Part shown: in pieces, positions 55,524-63,867 of the stretch
How the letters are laid out: each line of letters opens with the position of its first letter
Numbering within the stretch: position 1 is the stretch's first letter
NCBI RefSeq assembly: GCF_037023145.1
Contig: NZ_CP146091.1
Span: 2,418,001 to 2,482,000, forward strand
Length of the DNA stretch: 64,000 bases
Origin: Ralstonia sp. RRA
Lineage (GTDB): Bacteria; Pseudomonadota; Gammaproteobacteria; Burkholderiales; Burkholderiaceae
Direction of reading: 5' to 3'
Position numbers and translations under genes: made by a program
Notes under the pieces: model-generated
What the model was told of the DNA's origin: nothing
Databases searched by the model: none
The model's input: the letters and a program-made list of their open reading frames with translations, nothing else

Positions 55524-58455
55524 CGACACGTTGGTAGGTCACGGTTTGAGCAGCAGCTCCAGTCAGGTCAACGCGCACGGTGTTGTCCTGTGCACGGGCG
55601 GTGCGGGCGGGGTTGCCGTTGACTTTCACGCGGCACGCGCCGGCGTTGGCTAGACGGACGAACGGCTTGTAATAGCCGCCCGCCTCGAAACTCAACGCAT
55701 TACCGTTTCGCGCAAAACTGCGTACGAAGGCGGCTGCTTCTGCAATGTACGCTGGCTTTGCGGATTCCGCCTCAGGCGCGAGGGTAAAACGCGCGGCACC
55801 GTCATCCAGGTGGATATAGATGCCACCAGCCGCCTTGTCATAGCCAACCACGCCCTGCGCATCGGCCAGCCGCGGCGTGCCGGGCGCCATCCAGCGCAGT
55901 TCGCGCAAATCGCCATCGCCGCGCACGACCCAGGTGTTGCCATCCTCAACGTCCCGGGCAACGACCATGTTGCGGAAATCCAGCACCTTGACCACGTATT
56001 CGGTGGAATAGATCGGGAACACCGGCTGCGCGAGCGCGTAGTCGTAGACCTTCTTCAAGGCCTTCAGCGACGCAAGCTTGGTGCCCGAATACATGTGGTA
56101 GTAGATGTTGACGGGCTTGAAGCGATACGGCGTGTCGGTCATCTGCAGCGTTTCAATCAGGCGATCGAAACCGTAGAAAGGGCCGGTCCAGTCATTGGTA
56201 TAGACGTTCTCGTTCTGGTTGGGTGCAAACACCTGGTAGGCCCCCGGGCCCTTGTCGATACCCAGCGGGGCGATCTCCGTCCACGACGGCGAGCTGCGCG
56301 TGATGGTGGTATCACCACCGTTGAGGTTGAGCACGCCCGCATCCCAGGTCATGCGCACGGCAATTTCAGGCGGCTGGCAGTCGCCCGACCACTGCAGGAT
56401 CTTCACGCGCTTGCCCGGCGGTGCAAGGCGCTCGTTGATGTAGTTGATGGACCCCGAGATTTCGCGGTCAAGACTGAACTTATAGCCGGGAATGGTCAGC
56501 GCGAAGGCCGTATCGCCACCGCCTGCATCCTTACCCGGCCCCTCTTTCGTCGCGTTGCTCTGGACCGTGCGGCTCCAGTCAAACGGGTGCGAATAGGTAT
56601 GCGTGCCCAGTTCAACGTACGGCAACGCGAACATCTTGCGGGCGATCGCCTCCAGGCGCGGCGTCAGCTTGGGATACAGGCCGGTGGAGCCCACCTCGCC
56701 TTCGATGACCGACAGCGTGGTCGGAATGCGGTATTTGTCCCACACGTCCTGCAGCAGCACCTCGCCTGAATACTCTGGGCCGGGAAACTCGGCGCGCGAG
56801 GCAAAGCCGTCGCCGTCCACGTGCACCAGCATGAGGCGGCGGCCGTTTTCCGACGTCACGTCGGGGATCGGCATGTTTGGCAGCGCCAGCGCGCGACGCA
56901 GGAATTCGATCGGCTGCACCACCCAGCGCGCCTGTTCAACGGTGTCCATCGAGAACACCGCGTACGGATTCAGCACGTAGCCACCCCAATCGGTGATGGC
57001 GGCGGCGTCAAATTCGAAGTTGCCCGATTTCAGTCGCAGCAGCGACTGTCCATGGTCGCCCACCTGAATCGGCTGGGCCTCGCGGCGCTCGGGCTGCGGC
57101 GCCATCTCGAAACCGATGATCTTGTCTTGCGACACCACCGACAGCGGCCCGCTGGCGCGCCCGCGCACCAACTGCAGCTTGAACATGTCGGCCATGCTGC
57201 CGTCCACCGGCAGGCCAAACTGGTTCATGAAGGCGATGCGCACGCCGTCATGAATGCGCTGTCGCACCCACGTCGACAGCGCTGCCACCTGCTTGATCGG
57301 GCTGGTGTTCACCCACACCACCACGCCGGCATAGCGGTCGGGCGGTACGGATGCGGGCAGCGGCTTGTTGATGTCGGCGTACTCGACGTCGTAGCCGAGA
57401 AAGTTGAGCGGCGTGGCAATAAAGCGCACGCCCTCGCTGGTGTCGATGGTGGTGCGCGGGTCGCGGTCTTGCAGGATCAGCACCTTGCGCGGCAGCACCT
57501 CGATGCGCCCCACGCCAATCGTCGACAGGTCCGGATCCGTCACGTACGGCACCAGCCCTTGCGCTTTGATGCGCTTGGCCGTCTCGCGCGCGCAGGCGCG
57601 GTCAGCCGGCGGGCAATAGTCGATGGCGATCACAGGCAGGTGGTACTCGTCGCGAATCTTGCGCACCTGGCCCATCAGCCATTCGCGGTCGGCATCGCTC
57701 ACTTGCCGGTACTGCTTGCTGCCCTGGTCCCAGCCGCGGTACAGCGATTCAAACGCCACCGCATAGGCGAGGTCATGCACCTGCGGCAGGATCTCGAACC
57801 CACGGTTGAAGATCAGCTTGGCATCCGGATAACGCGCCTTGATCGCCTGGATCGTGCGCACCATGCCGGCTTCTTGCGCCGCGCGTGCCGCCTCGTCCTT
57901 GGCGACGAGCTGGTACGAGTCGAGCGTATCAAGGAAGAAGCCACGGTAGCCCTTGTCCCACAGCGGCTTGATCACATGATCGACATAGAAGGCCGGCCAG
58001 TCTGGCTGGGCCTGGTCCACCACGCGCGACGCCCATGCCGCGTTGCGGCCAGACAACCAGGCCTTGGGCAGATCCTTGTACCAGCTGCGCTCGGGCGTGA
58101 CCTCGCCCACGCTCACGTAGGCGTACCACTGTGTCTTGGGTGTCTTGAACTGCGACGGATCAAAGCCGTGGTCCGGCTCGATGACGACCGCGTCGAAGGC
58201 CCGCAGCTGTGCCACGGGCGGCTTGTCGCCGTAGTACCACGCAATGTTCGGCGCGTTGGCCGAGATTGAAGACGTGACCCCTGACGCACCGGACCCGGTG
58301 GTGGCAGGCGCTTGTTGAGCAAGCGTCACACAAGGCATCGACACGAGTGCGGCTGCAACCCACGCTGCAAACCTAGCCACACCCCGTCCGACCGTCCCTG
58401 CCGTATTCCCCCGTTTCCCCCCGGTGCGCCGCTGTACGCGGCTGAGAATCCACAT
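55510..58455 (-). CDS. pelA: Pel deacetylase/hydrolase PelA
   Basis: A 981-residue secreted protein. The signal peptide covers about 1-46 (MPCVTLAQQ). The glycoside hydrolase domain follows, about 65-300 (WYYGDKPP, FFLDTLDSYQLV). A central region and a CE4-like deacetylase carry the metal motif D547/D549 in LVHVDGDGF and H619-x3-H623 in ELGTHTYSHPF. A C-terminal beta domain ends the protein. It deacetylates Pel in the periplasm, giving its positive charge, and can also cleave the polymer. First gene of the pel operon. Confidence 0.96.
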   Translation of the reverse strand: MWILSRVQRRTGGKRGNTAGTVGRGVARFAAWVAAALVSMPCVTLAQQAPATTGSGASGVTSSISANAPNIAWYYGDKPPVAQLRAFDAVVIEPDHGFDPSQFKTPKTQWYAYVSVGEVTPERSWYKDLPKAWLSGRNAAWASRVVDQAQPDWPAFYVDHVIKPLWDKGYRGFFLDTLDSYQLVAKDEAARAAQEAGMVRTIQAIKARYPDAKLIFNRGFEILPQVHDLAYAVAFESLYRGWDQGSKQYRQVSDADREWLMGQVRKIRDEYHLPVIAIDYCPPADRACARETAKRIKAQGLVPYVTDPDLSTIGVGRIEVLPRKVLILQDRDPRTTIDTSEGVRFIATPLNFLGYDVEYADINKPLPASVPPDRYAGVVVWVNTSPIKQVAALSTWVRQRIHDGVRIAFMNQFGLPVDGSMADMFKLQLVRGRASGPLSVVSQDKIIGFEMAPQPERREAQPIQVGDHGQSLLRLKSGNFEFDAAAITDWGGYVLNPYAVFSMDTVEQARWVVQPIEFLRRALALPNMPIPDVTSENGRRLMLVHVDGDGFASRAEFPGPEYSGEVLLQDVWDKYRIPTTLSVIEGEVGSTGLYPKLTPRLEAIARKMFALPYVELGTHTYSHPFDWSRTVQSNATKEGPGKDAGGGDTAFALTIPGYKFSLDREISGSINYINERLAPPGKRVKILQWSGDCQPPEIAVRMTWDAGVLNLNGGDTTITRSSPSWTEIAPLGIDKGPGAYQVFAPNQNENVYTNDWTGPFYGFDRLIETLQMTDTPYRFKPVNIYYHMYSGTKLASLKALKKVYDYALAQPVFPIYSTEYVVKVLDFRNMVVARDVEDGNTWVVRGDGDLRELRWMAPGTPRLADAQGVVGYDKAAGGIYIHLDDGAARFTLAPEAESAKPAYIAEAAAFVRSFARNGNALSFEAGGYYKPFVRLANAGACRVKVNGNPARTARAQDNTVRVDLTGAAAQTVTYQRVDVVC

Positions 58456-58838
58456 GACCTACCACTCCTATGCAACTGTGTGCACACAACTCCGTGCCAC
58501 ATTGGGCCGATCTGCGCCGGCACTGAAATAGCGGCGCAATACTTGCGCCAGACGGTACATTTGTCCTTTTTCCGGAATGCCGCCCGCAAACGCAGGCCCC
58601 GCAAGGCAAACCGAGACAATATGTCCCCAGGCTGCAAGTATCGCCCATCGTGTGGGTACGCGGCAAACCACTTTTCGATGGCTATGCACCACACCGGGAC
58701 ATAGACAATTGTTTAGCGTTGCCTCAGGCATGCGTGCTCCGCGCTGTGGTTTGACAAAGCGATCCCGGCTGCACCATGATCGTCCGCAGCCACATTCCGA
58801 GCGGCCTTGCAACGCAACGGCACGCCCGCCCCGCCACC
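58456..58838. promoter_or_regulatory. divergent region pelA / ytfL-like
   Basis: A gene-free interval between the 5' ends of pelA (-) and the CNNM-family gene (+). The pel promoter must lie here, since no other pel-side gene precedes pelA. I cannot point to a sigma factor site or a FleQ-like box with confidence. Several short frames on either strand look non-coding. Confidence 0.5.
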
Positions 58839-60155
58839 ATGTCCGCCTTCATCCTTGTCGCGCTCATCCTGATCAGCGCCTTCTTTTCTGCTTCCGAGAT
58901 CGCGCTCACTGCCTCGCGGCGCACCCGCCTGCAAACGCTGGCCGACGACGGCGACACCCGCGCTCTGCGCGTGCTGCAGCTCAAGGACACGCCGGGCAAC
59001 TTCTTCACCGTGGTGCAGATCGGCGTGAATGCGGTGGCCATCCTGGCCGGTGTCATCGGCGACAGCCAGATCTCGGGGCCGCTGGCCACATCGCTGGGCG
59101 ACTGGCTGCCCGCTGCCCGCGCCGAGCGCATCGCCAGCATCGCCGGTTTCATGATCGTGACGGGACTCTTCATCCTGTTTGCCGACCTGCTGCCCAAGCG
59201 CCTGGCGGTGCTCTATCCCGAGCGCTGTGCACTGGGCGTCATCGGCCCAATCCAGACGTGCCTGCGCGTGCTGCGGCCGGTGGTCTGGCTATTCAACGGC
59301 GCGGCCGATCTGTTCCTGAAGCTGTTTGGGGTGCCCACGCACCGCGTTGAGCAGATCACTACGGAAGACATCGCCGCCATGGTGGGCGCCGGCGCCGAGG
59401 CCGGCGTGCTGCGCAAGCACGAGCTGGCCATGATCGAGAACGTGTTCGAGCTGGAATCGCGCACCATCACCTCGGTCATGACCGTGCGCGACGAGGTCGT
59501 CTACTTCACGACCGACGAGCCGCTGGAATCGATCAAGATGAAGATCATCGCCCAGCCGCATGCGGAGTACCTCGTCTGCCGCGACGACATCGACTCGGTG
59601 CTCGGCTTCATCGCCTCGAAGGACATCCTGAAGCAGATCTTGTCGGAGGAATCCGCCACCGTGATCCGCAACCTGGCCAAGCACTTTGACAAGAACCTGC
59701 TGGTGCTGCCTGACACGCTCAACCTGTCGCAGGCGCTCACGCGCTTTCGCGAGATGCACCAGAGCTTTGGCGCGGTGATCAACGAGTATGGGCTGGTGGT
59801 GGGCATCGTCACGCTTGACGACATCGTCGGCGCGGTGATGGGTGACATCCTTTACCTGGGCGAAGACGAGCAGATCGTGCGCCGCGACGATGGCTCCTGC
59901 CTGGTCGACGGCGTCACGCCCATCGGCGACGTCAAGCGCGCCTTCGACCTGGACGACCTGCCCGGCGAGCACCACATCGAAACCATTGCCGGACTGGTCA
60001 TCTACGCGCTCAAGCGCATCCCCAAGAAGAGCGAAAGCATCGACATCGGGCCGCTGCACATCGAGGTGCTCGACATCGACAACCACCGCATCGATCAGTT
60101 GCTGGTGTCGCGGCGCATCAATCCGCCTGCCTCGCCCGTTTCCTCCGCGTCGTGA
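58839..60155 (+). CDS. CNNM/CorC-family membrane protein with CBS pair (YtfL-like)
   Basis: A 438-residue inner-membrane protein from the ATG at 58839 (MSAFILVALILISAFFSASE). The DUF21/CNNM domain has three or four helices to about residue 150 (SEIALTASRRTRLQTLADDG). Two CBS domains cover about 200-335 (MTVRDEVVYF, GFIASKDILKQIL), and the CorC_HlyC domain is at the C-terminus. Relatives include E. coli YtfL (PaeA), linked to polyamine export and osmotic stress, and magnesium/cobalt efflux proteins. Its last 61 bp overlap the convergent gene at 60095. Confidence 0.88.
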   Translation: MSAFILVALILISAFFSASEIALTASRRTRLQTLADDGDTRALRVLQLKDTPGNFFTVVQIGVNAVAILAGVIGDSQISGPLATSLGDWLPAARAERIASIAGFMIVTGLFILFADLLPKRLAVLYPERCALGVIGPIQTCLRVLRPVVWLFNGAADLFLKLFGVPTHRVEQITTEDIAAMVGAGAEAGVLRKHELAMIENVFELESRTITSVMTVRDEVVYFTTDEPLESIKMKIIAQPHAEYLVCRDDIDSVLGFIASKDILKQILSEESATVIRNLAKHFDKNLLVLPDTLNLSQALTRFREMHQSFGAVINEYGLVVGIVTLDDIVGAVMGDILYLGEDEQIVRRDDGSCLVDGVTPIGDVKRAFDLDDLPGEHHIETIAGLVIYALKRIPKKSESIDIGPLHIEVLDIDNHRIDQLLVSRRINPPASPVSSAS

Positions 60156-60580
60156 GCGGCAAACACGTCCTTGGCGGCAAACATGCCGTTGAGCGCTGCC
60201 GGAAAGCCCGCGTATAGCGCCATCTGCAGGATGGTCTCGGTAATCTCTTGGCGGGTGAGCCCCACGTTGAGCCCCGCGGCGATATGCACCTTCAATTGCG
60301 GTGCCGCATTGCCCAGGGCCGTTAGCGCGGCAATGGTGGCGATCTCACGCTCGCGCAGCGTCAGACCCGGGCGGCTGTAGACATCGCCAAACCCAAATTC
60401 GACGATGTAGCGGCCAAGGTCGGGCGAGATGTCGGCCAAGGCCTCGACCACGCGTTCGCCGGCCACGTCATCGACTTCCTTGAGCTTTTGCCAGCCCCGG
60501 GCGTAGCGCTCACGATTCGGGGCGTCCTGCAGGTTGGCGTGGTTTGCGGCTTGCGGTGCGGTTTGTGCGATCAGAGTCAT
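60095..60580 (-). CDS. carboxymuconolactone decarboxylase-family protein
   Basis: A 161-residue protein from the ATG at 60580, with GAGGA upstream. The family core is SRPGLTLREREIATIAALTA followed by LGNAAPQLKVHIAAGLNVGL and ETILQMALYAGFPAALNGM. It lacks the CxxC of AhpD-type enzymes, so it is closer to PcaC-like proteins. It may be a decarboxylase or peroxide-related enzyme; substrate unknown. Its first 71 bp overlap the end of the MerR gene, so the two are probably co-transcribed. Its 3' end overlaps the ytfL-like gene by 61 bp. Confidence 0.85.
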   Translation of the reverse strand: MTLIAQTAPQAANHANLQDAPNRERYARGWQKLKEVDDVAGERVVEALADISPDLGRYIVEFGFGDVYSRPGLTLREREIATIAALTALGNAAPQLKVHIAAGLNVGLTRQEITETILQMALYAGFPAALNGMFAAKDVFAAHDAEETGEAGGLMRRDTSN

Positions 60581-61028
60581 GTGCGTCCTCGTTCGATGGG
60601 CGTTTCGGTTTTCGAGATGAGGAAGCGGAACCCAGCGCGCTTTCTGCGGCGGCAATCCGGGCCCGGATGCCGTCGTAGTTGACGATCTTCTCGTGCAGCA
60701 CGGCCAGTGTTTCGGCCCGCGCACGCTGCTCCGCCTCCAGCGCCGCAGCATGCAACTCCAGCAAGCGTTGGCGCGCCGACACACTCTCCAGACTGTCGCC
60801 CTGCCGCCGCAGCGCTGCGTACTGCAGCATCTGCGCAATCGGCATGCCGGTGTCGCGCAAGCGAAGCAGGAACGCGAGCCACGTCATGTCTTCCGCACGG
60901 AAGACACGGTGGCCGTTATCGCGCCGCTGCACGCTGTCGAGCAGGCCAATGCGCTCGTAGTAGCGCAGCGTATGCGTCGACAGGCCGGTGGCTTCTGCAA
61001 CTTGAGCGATGGTCAGGAAAGTGGTCAT
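60510..61028 (-). CDS. MerR-family transcriptional regulator
   Basis: A 172-residue regulator. The helix-turn-helix is residues 1-40 (TIAQVAEATGLSTHTLRYYE then RIGLLDSVQRRDNGHRVF). A coiled-coil dimerisation helix spans about 85-120. No cysteine cluster of the metal-sensing type is seen, so it probably responds to an organic or oxidative signal. The last ~30 residues (SSSRKPKRPSNEDAHDSD) lie in the overlap with the next gene and look unstructured. It is the first gene of a two-gene unit with the carboxymuconolactone-type gene. Confidence 0.92.
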   Translation of the reverse strand: MTTFLTIAQVAEATGLSTHTLRYYERIGLLDSVQRRDNGHRVFRAEDMTWLAFLLRLRDTGMPIAQMLQYAALRRQGDSLESVSARQRLLELHAAALEAEQRARAETLAVLHEKIVNYDGIRARIAAAESALGSASSSRKPKRPSNEDAHDSDRTNRTASRKPRQPAGRPES

Positions 61029-61034
61029 GAACGG

Positions 61035-61065
61035 AGCTTAGAAGTTAGAGCGCACTCTAAGTCAA
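61035..61065 (-). promoter_or_regulatory. MerR-type promoter with 19-bp spacer and dyad operator
   Basis: On the minus strand, -35 TTGACT (61060-61065) and -10 TAAGCT (61035-61040) are separated by 19 bp. The spacer carries the dyad TTAGAG-N4-CTCTAA (61045-61060). This overlong spacer with a centred palindrome is the hallmark of MerR-activated promoters. It lies 6 bp before the MerR start codon, so the regulator controls itself and the overlapping downstream gene. Confidence 0.9.
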
Positions 61066-61117
61066 GCGACTTTAGCGCAGTTTTGCACCAGCCCGACAGA
61101 CAGCCCCAAAACAAAAC

Positions 61118-61140
61118 GCCGGCCCCTTTCGAGGGCCGGC
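61118..61140 (-). terminator. intrinsic terminator of the 61172-61396 gene
   Basis: GCCGGCCC and GGGCCGGC form an 8-bp GC-rich stem. On the minus strand it is followed by GTTTTGTTTTGG, a T-rich tail. It lies 32 bp after the stop codon of the small secreted protein. Confidence 0.85.
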
Positions 61141-61171
61141 GCCTTGGTGTGCAGAAAAACCGGGAAACCGG

Positions 61172-61396
61172 TTAGCCGCCCTTGCCGAACTCGCTCGGGT
61201 TCTGCAGCTTCGGACGGTGGTCGTGCTTCTTCTTTTTCTTCTTATGGTGGTGTGCCTTCTTCTCGCCTGCAGCCGGGGCCGCGGCGGCGGGTGCTGGTGC
61301 GGCGGCGGGTGCAGCCGGAGCAGCCGGGGCGGAAGCCTGCGCAAATGCGCCGGCGCTGAAGACTGCTGCCACGAGGGCAGCCAGGAGCTTGTTCAT
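61172..61396 (-). CDS. small secreted Ala/Pro-rich, His/Lys-tailed protein
   Basis: A 74-residue protein from the ATG at 61396 (MNKLLAALVAAVFSAGAFAQ), with AAGGA upstream. The signal peptide ends at AFA-Q. An Ala/Pro linker follows, then a basic segment rich in His and Lys (KKAHHHKKKKKKHDHRPK). It is probably periplasmic. I recognise no family; the His cluster suggests metal or polyanion binding, but that is a guess. It resembles the divergently encoded protein at 61791-62066 in layout. Confidence 0.75.
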   Translation of the reverse strand: MNKLLAALVAAVFSAGAFAQASAPAAPAAPAAAPAPAAAAPAAGEKKAHHHKKKKKKHDHRPKLQNPSEFGKGG

Positions 61397-61790
61397 CGTG
61401 TTGTCCTTATGAAAAAACGAAGATGCGGCGCACCCGGTAACGGGAGGGGACGTGACCCAATACGTCCCTCGCCACCGCCATTCAACGCGCGACCCCAGCA
61501 TCGGGATGACCCGCGCATCACCGGGCAGTGTCGTGCAGGCGCCGGCCAATGTCCACCTGAAGCCTGACGATACGCCGATGTGCGGATCGGCACGTTGATA
61601 CGTCTCAACAAAAATTGACAGATATTGCGTGACACACTTTCTACATTGTTACGCGCGCTTACATCGTGGGAAGAACGCTTACAAACAGCGGTACACGCCC
61701 TCACGATATGAAGCGTTTTTGGAGGCATGGATCGCACATGGGACGAGATCCATGTATCTGAAGTCCCGCAATATCCTCAAGGAGTCTCAC
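61397..61790. promoter_or_regulatory. divergent region between two small secreted protein genes
   Basis: A 394-bp gap with no convincing gene; it is AT-richer near 61,590-61,700. A TTGACA at 61615-61620 (plus strand) is a possible -35 element for the gene at 61791, but no good -10 lies at the right distance. Confidence 0.45.
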
Positions 61791-62066
61791 ATGAAAGTCG
61801 CTCAATCCCTGGCCGCTCTGATCGTTGCTGGTGCCTTTGCCGCCCCCGTGTTCGCAGCTGGCACCGCGTCCGCACCGGCTGCTGCTCCCGCACCGGCACC
61901 GGCCGCTGCGGCGACTGCCACCGATGCCGCTTCCGCTCCGAAGGCCGAAGCCAAGCACGAGAAGAAGCACCACGCCCACAAGAAGGCGCACAAGGCTGCC
62001 GCCAAGTCGGAAGCCAAGACCGATGCCGCTTCGGCACCGAAGGCCGCTGAACCCGCCAAGCAATAA
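61791..62066 (+). CDS. small secreted Ala/Lys/His-rich protein
   Basis: A 91-residue protein from the ATG at 61791 (MKVAQSLAALIVAGAFAAPV), with AAGGAG upstream. The signal peptide ends near VFA-A. The mature chain has Ala/Pro runs, a KHEKKHHAHKKAHKAAAK segment and two DAASAPKA units. It is probably periplasmic and disordered. It may be a paralogue of the protein at 61172-61396, sharing the pattern signal peptide, Ala/Pro linker and His/Lys tail. Function unknown. Confidence 0.78.
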   Translation: MKVAQSLAALIVAGAFAAPVFAAGTASAPAAAPAPAPAAAATATDAASAPKAEAKHEKKHHAHKKAHKAAAKSEAKTDAASAPKAAEPAKQ

Positions 62067-62082
62067 GGCGATCGCGCAGTGA

Positions 62083-62113
62083 AAAACGCCGGGAAATCCC
62101 CGGCGTTTTTTTA
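62083..62113 (+). terminator. intrinsic terminator of the 61791-62066 gene
   Basis: AAAAACGCCGGG and CCCGGCGTTTTT make a perfect 12-bp stem around a five-base loop, followed by further T residues. Confidence 0.95.
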
Positions 62114-62130
62114 TGCCTGCTTAAACCGCA

Positions 62131-63867
62131 TCAATGCAGGTGCGGCAGACGCTTCGTGCCTTCGATCTGTACTGCTTGCAGCTCGTGCGGCTTGAGGCCC
62201 AGCTCACTCAGGATGGTCGGCGCGATCTGGTTGGTGTCGACATGCTCATCCACCACGTCGTAGCCGATGCCTGCACCCCAGACCACGATCGGCACGTGGC
62301 GGTTCTCCGGACGGAAGCCACCATGTTCGGCGATCTTCGACAGCTTGCTGCCCGCCCACACCGTGCCCTGCTGCGCGATACCGACCACATCGGGGAAGCG
62401 ATCGTCGCTGGGCTTCGCACCAAAGAAGTCGGCCACCTCCTCACCAATCACGAAGCGGCTCGCGCCGGCCTGCGTGAATGGCTTGGACGTTGCATTGCCC
62501 GCCGCATCCGAACCCAGGCCCGTGCCCGAATAGCCCAGCAGGAACTGCTTGGCGAACCGCAGTGCAGCTGGCGAGCGGTCGTTCAACCACAGCAGGATGC
62601 CGTCGTCGTCCATGGCATGCGCGACGAGGTGCGGCTTGGTCGCGTCCTTGCAGGTGGCGGCGTACTTTTCCCACGCGCAGTTGAGTGCGTCGATCATGTC
62701 GCCGTCGTTGACGATGGTGAGATCTGCGCGGCTGTTGGGTGATTGGCCATGCTTGGCCGACACGATCACGACCGTGTTGGACGGGTCAGTCGCCTTGACC
62801 AACTCGCCCAACTTGTTGTCGACGAACGTGAGCGCGCTCTGCAGCACCGGCCCCGGCACCGTGCCGTTGTTGGTGTAGCCGCCCAGGCCGCCCTTCACCT
62901 TGTTGGCGGTGTTGGACGGGTCCGGGTAGTACGCCGACTTGTTCAGCTTCTGCGCAGTCGACACGGCCTGGAAGTTCATGCCCAGGATGGCCGGCACGCC
63001 CGGCGTACCGTTGCCGGCGTGGTCGTGGCCCTTGAGCCAGTTCAGCACGGCCAGCACCTTGAAGCTGTCGTAGCGCTGTGTGTCGGTGTTGTCCTTGGTC
63101 CAGTCGGGGCCAGGGCCAGCCGGCAGCGACGGGTCGGTCACCGAGCTGTTGATCTCGGGCGCGAACAAGTCGTCGATACCCTGGCCGCTCGGGCCGTTGA
63201 GGATTTCGTAGGCGGCGTGCTTGTCCGACCAGGCCGTGTGCAGACCGTGCTTGCGCGCGACTTCAAACACGGTGTTCACCTTCAGATACTGATGCGGATA
63301 GACCGGCGCGCACGTGATGGGCGAGACCGGCAGAAACGCCGGGTCGATCAGGTCCTGCGCATGGCCGGTCAATTGCGAGATCTTCGACAGATCGGCATAC
63401 AGGCCTGGGATACCCTGGCCGCTGTCGAGGCGGTTCAGATCCTTGGCAATGACCTCGGCGTAGAACACCTCGGCGCCCGGCTTGGTGGTGTGGCAGTTGG
63501 CGGCCGTCGTACCGGCCGGCAGCAGGCTCCGGCTGTACGCGTCGTCGTAGTAGATGCCGGTGGTCTTGGGGTTGCCGCCGGTCACCTGGCCGACCATGCC
63601 GGGAAACGAGTCGGACGGGAACGGCGTACGGGCGTTGCGATAGCTCACACCCTGGTGCACAAGGCGCGCGAGCGTGGAACCCGGATGGCTACCGACATAC
63701 CAGTCGAGATCGGACTGATGCAGGCCATCGACCGAGATCAGCAGGACATGCTTGGCGTGCGCCTGCCGCACATCATGCGCATCATCGTCATCGGCATACA
63801 CATGCGCAGACAGACCGCATGCAAGCGTGGAGAGTACAGCGAGCGCGAGGTATTTCTTGGGGGACAC
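62131..63867 (-). CDS. secreted type I phosphodiesterase/alkaline phosphatase-superfamily protein
   Basis: A 578-residue protein started at the GTG at 63867 (V/MSPKKYLALAVLSTLACGLS), because GAGGAG lies 6 bases upstream and the signal peptide begins there; the ATG at 63984 would place 39 unrelated residues before it. The mature protein shows LISVDGLHQSDLDW (metal Asp), TPFPSDSFPGM (nucleophile region), SDKHAAYEIL, VSAKHGQSPNS and HGGFRPENRHVPIVVWG (metal His). It resembles nucleotide pyrophosphatase/phosphodiesterase-type enzymes. It probably hydrolyses phosphate esters in the periplasm or outside the cell; substrate unknown. Confidence 0.85.
   Translation of the reverse strand: MSPKKYLALAVLSTLACGLSAHVYADDDDAHDVRQAHAKHVLLISVDGLHQSDLDWYVGSHPGSTLARLVHQGVSYRNARTPFPSDSFPGMVGQVTGGNPKTTGIYYDDAYSRSLLPAGTTAANCHTTKPGAEVFYAEVIAKDLNRLDSGQGIPGLYADLSKISQLTGHAQDLIDPAFLPVSPITCAPVYPHQYLKVNTVFEVARKHGLHTAWSDKHAAYEILNGPSGQGIDDLFAPEINSSVTDPSLPAGPGPDWTKDNTDTQRYDSFKVLAVLNWLKGHDHAGNGTPGVPAILGMNFQAVSTAQKLNKSAYYPDPSNTANKVKGGLGGYTNNGTVPGPVLQSALTFVDNKLGELVKATDPSNTVVIVSAKHGQSPNSRADLTIVNDGDMIDALNCAWEKYAATCKDATKPHLVAHAMDDDGILLWLNDRSPAALRFAKQFLLGYSGTGLGSDAAGNATSKPFTQAGASRFVIGEEVADFFGAKPSDDRFPDVVGIAQQGTVWAGSKLSKIAEHGGFRPENRHVPIVVWGAGIGYDVVDEHVDTNQIAPTILSELGLKPHELQAVQIEGTKRLPHLH

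Noticed and set aside
45158..58269. Plus-strand open frames of 482-617 codons across the pel region
   Set aside because: They are antisense to pelA-pelG. Composition (Gln/His/Arg-rich) and lack of family motifs mark them as shadows.
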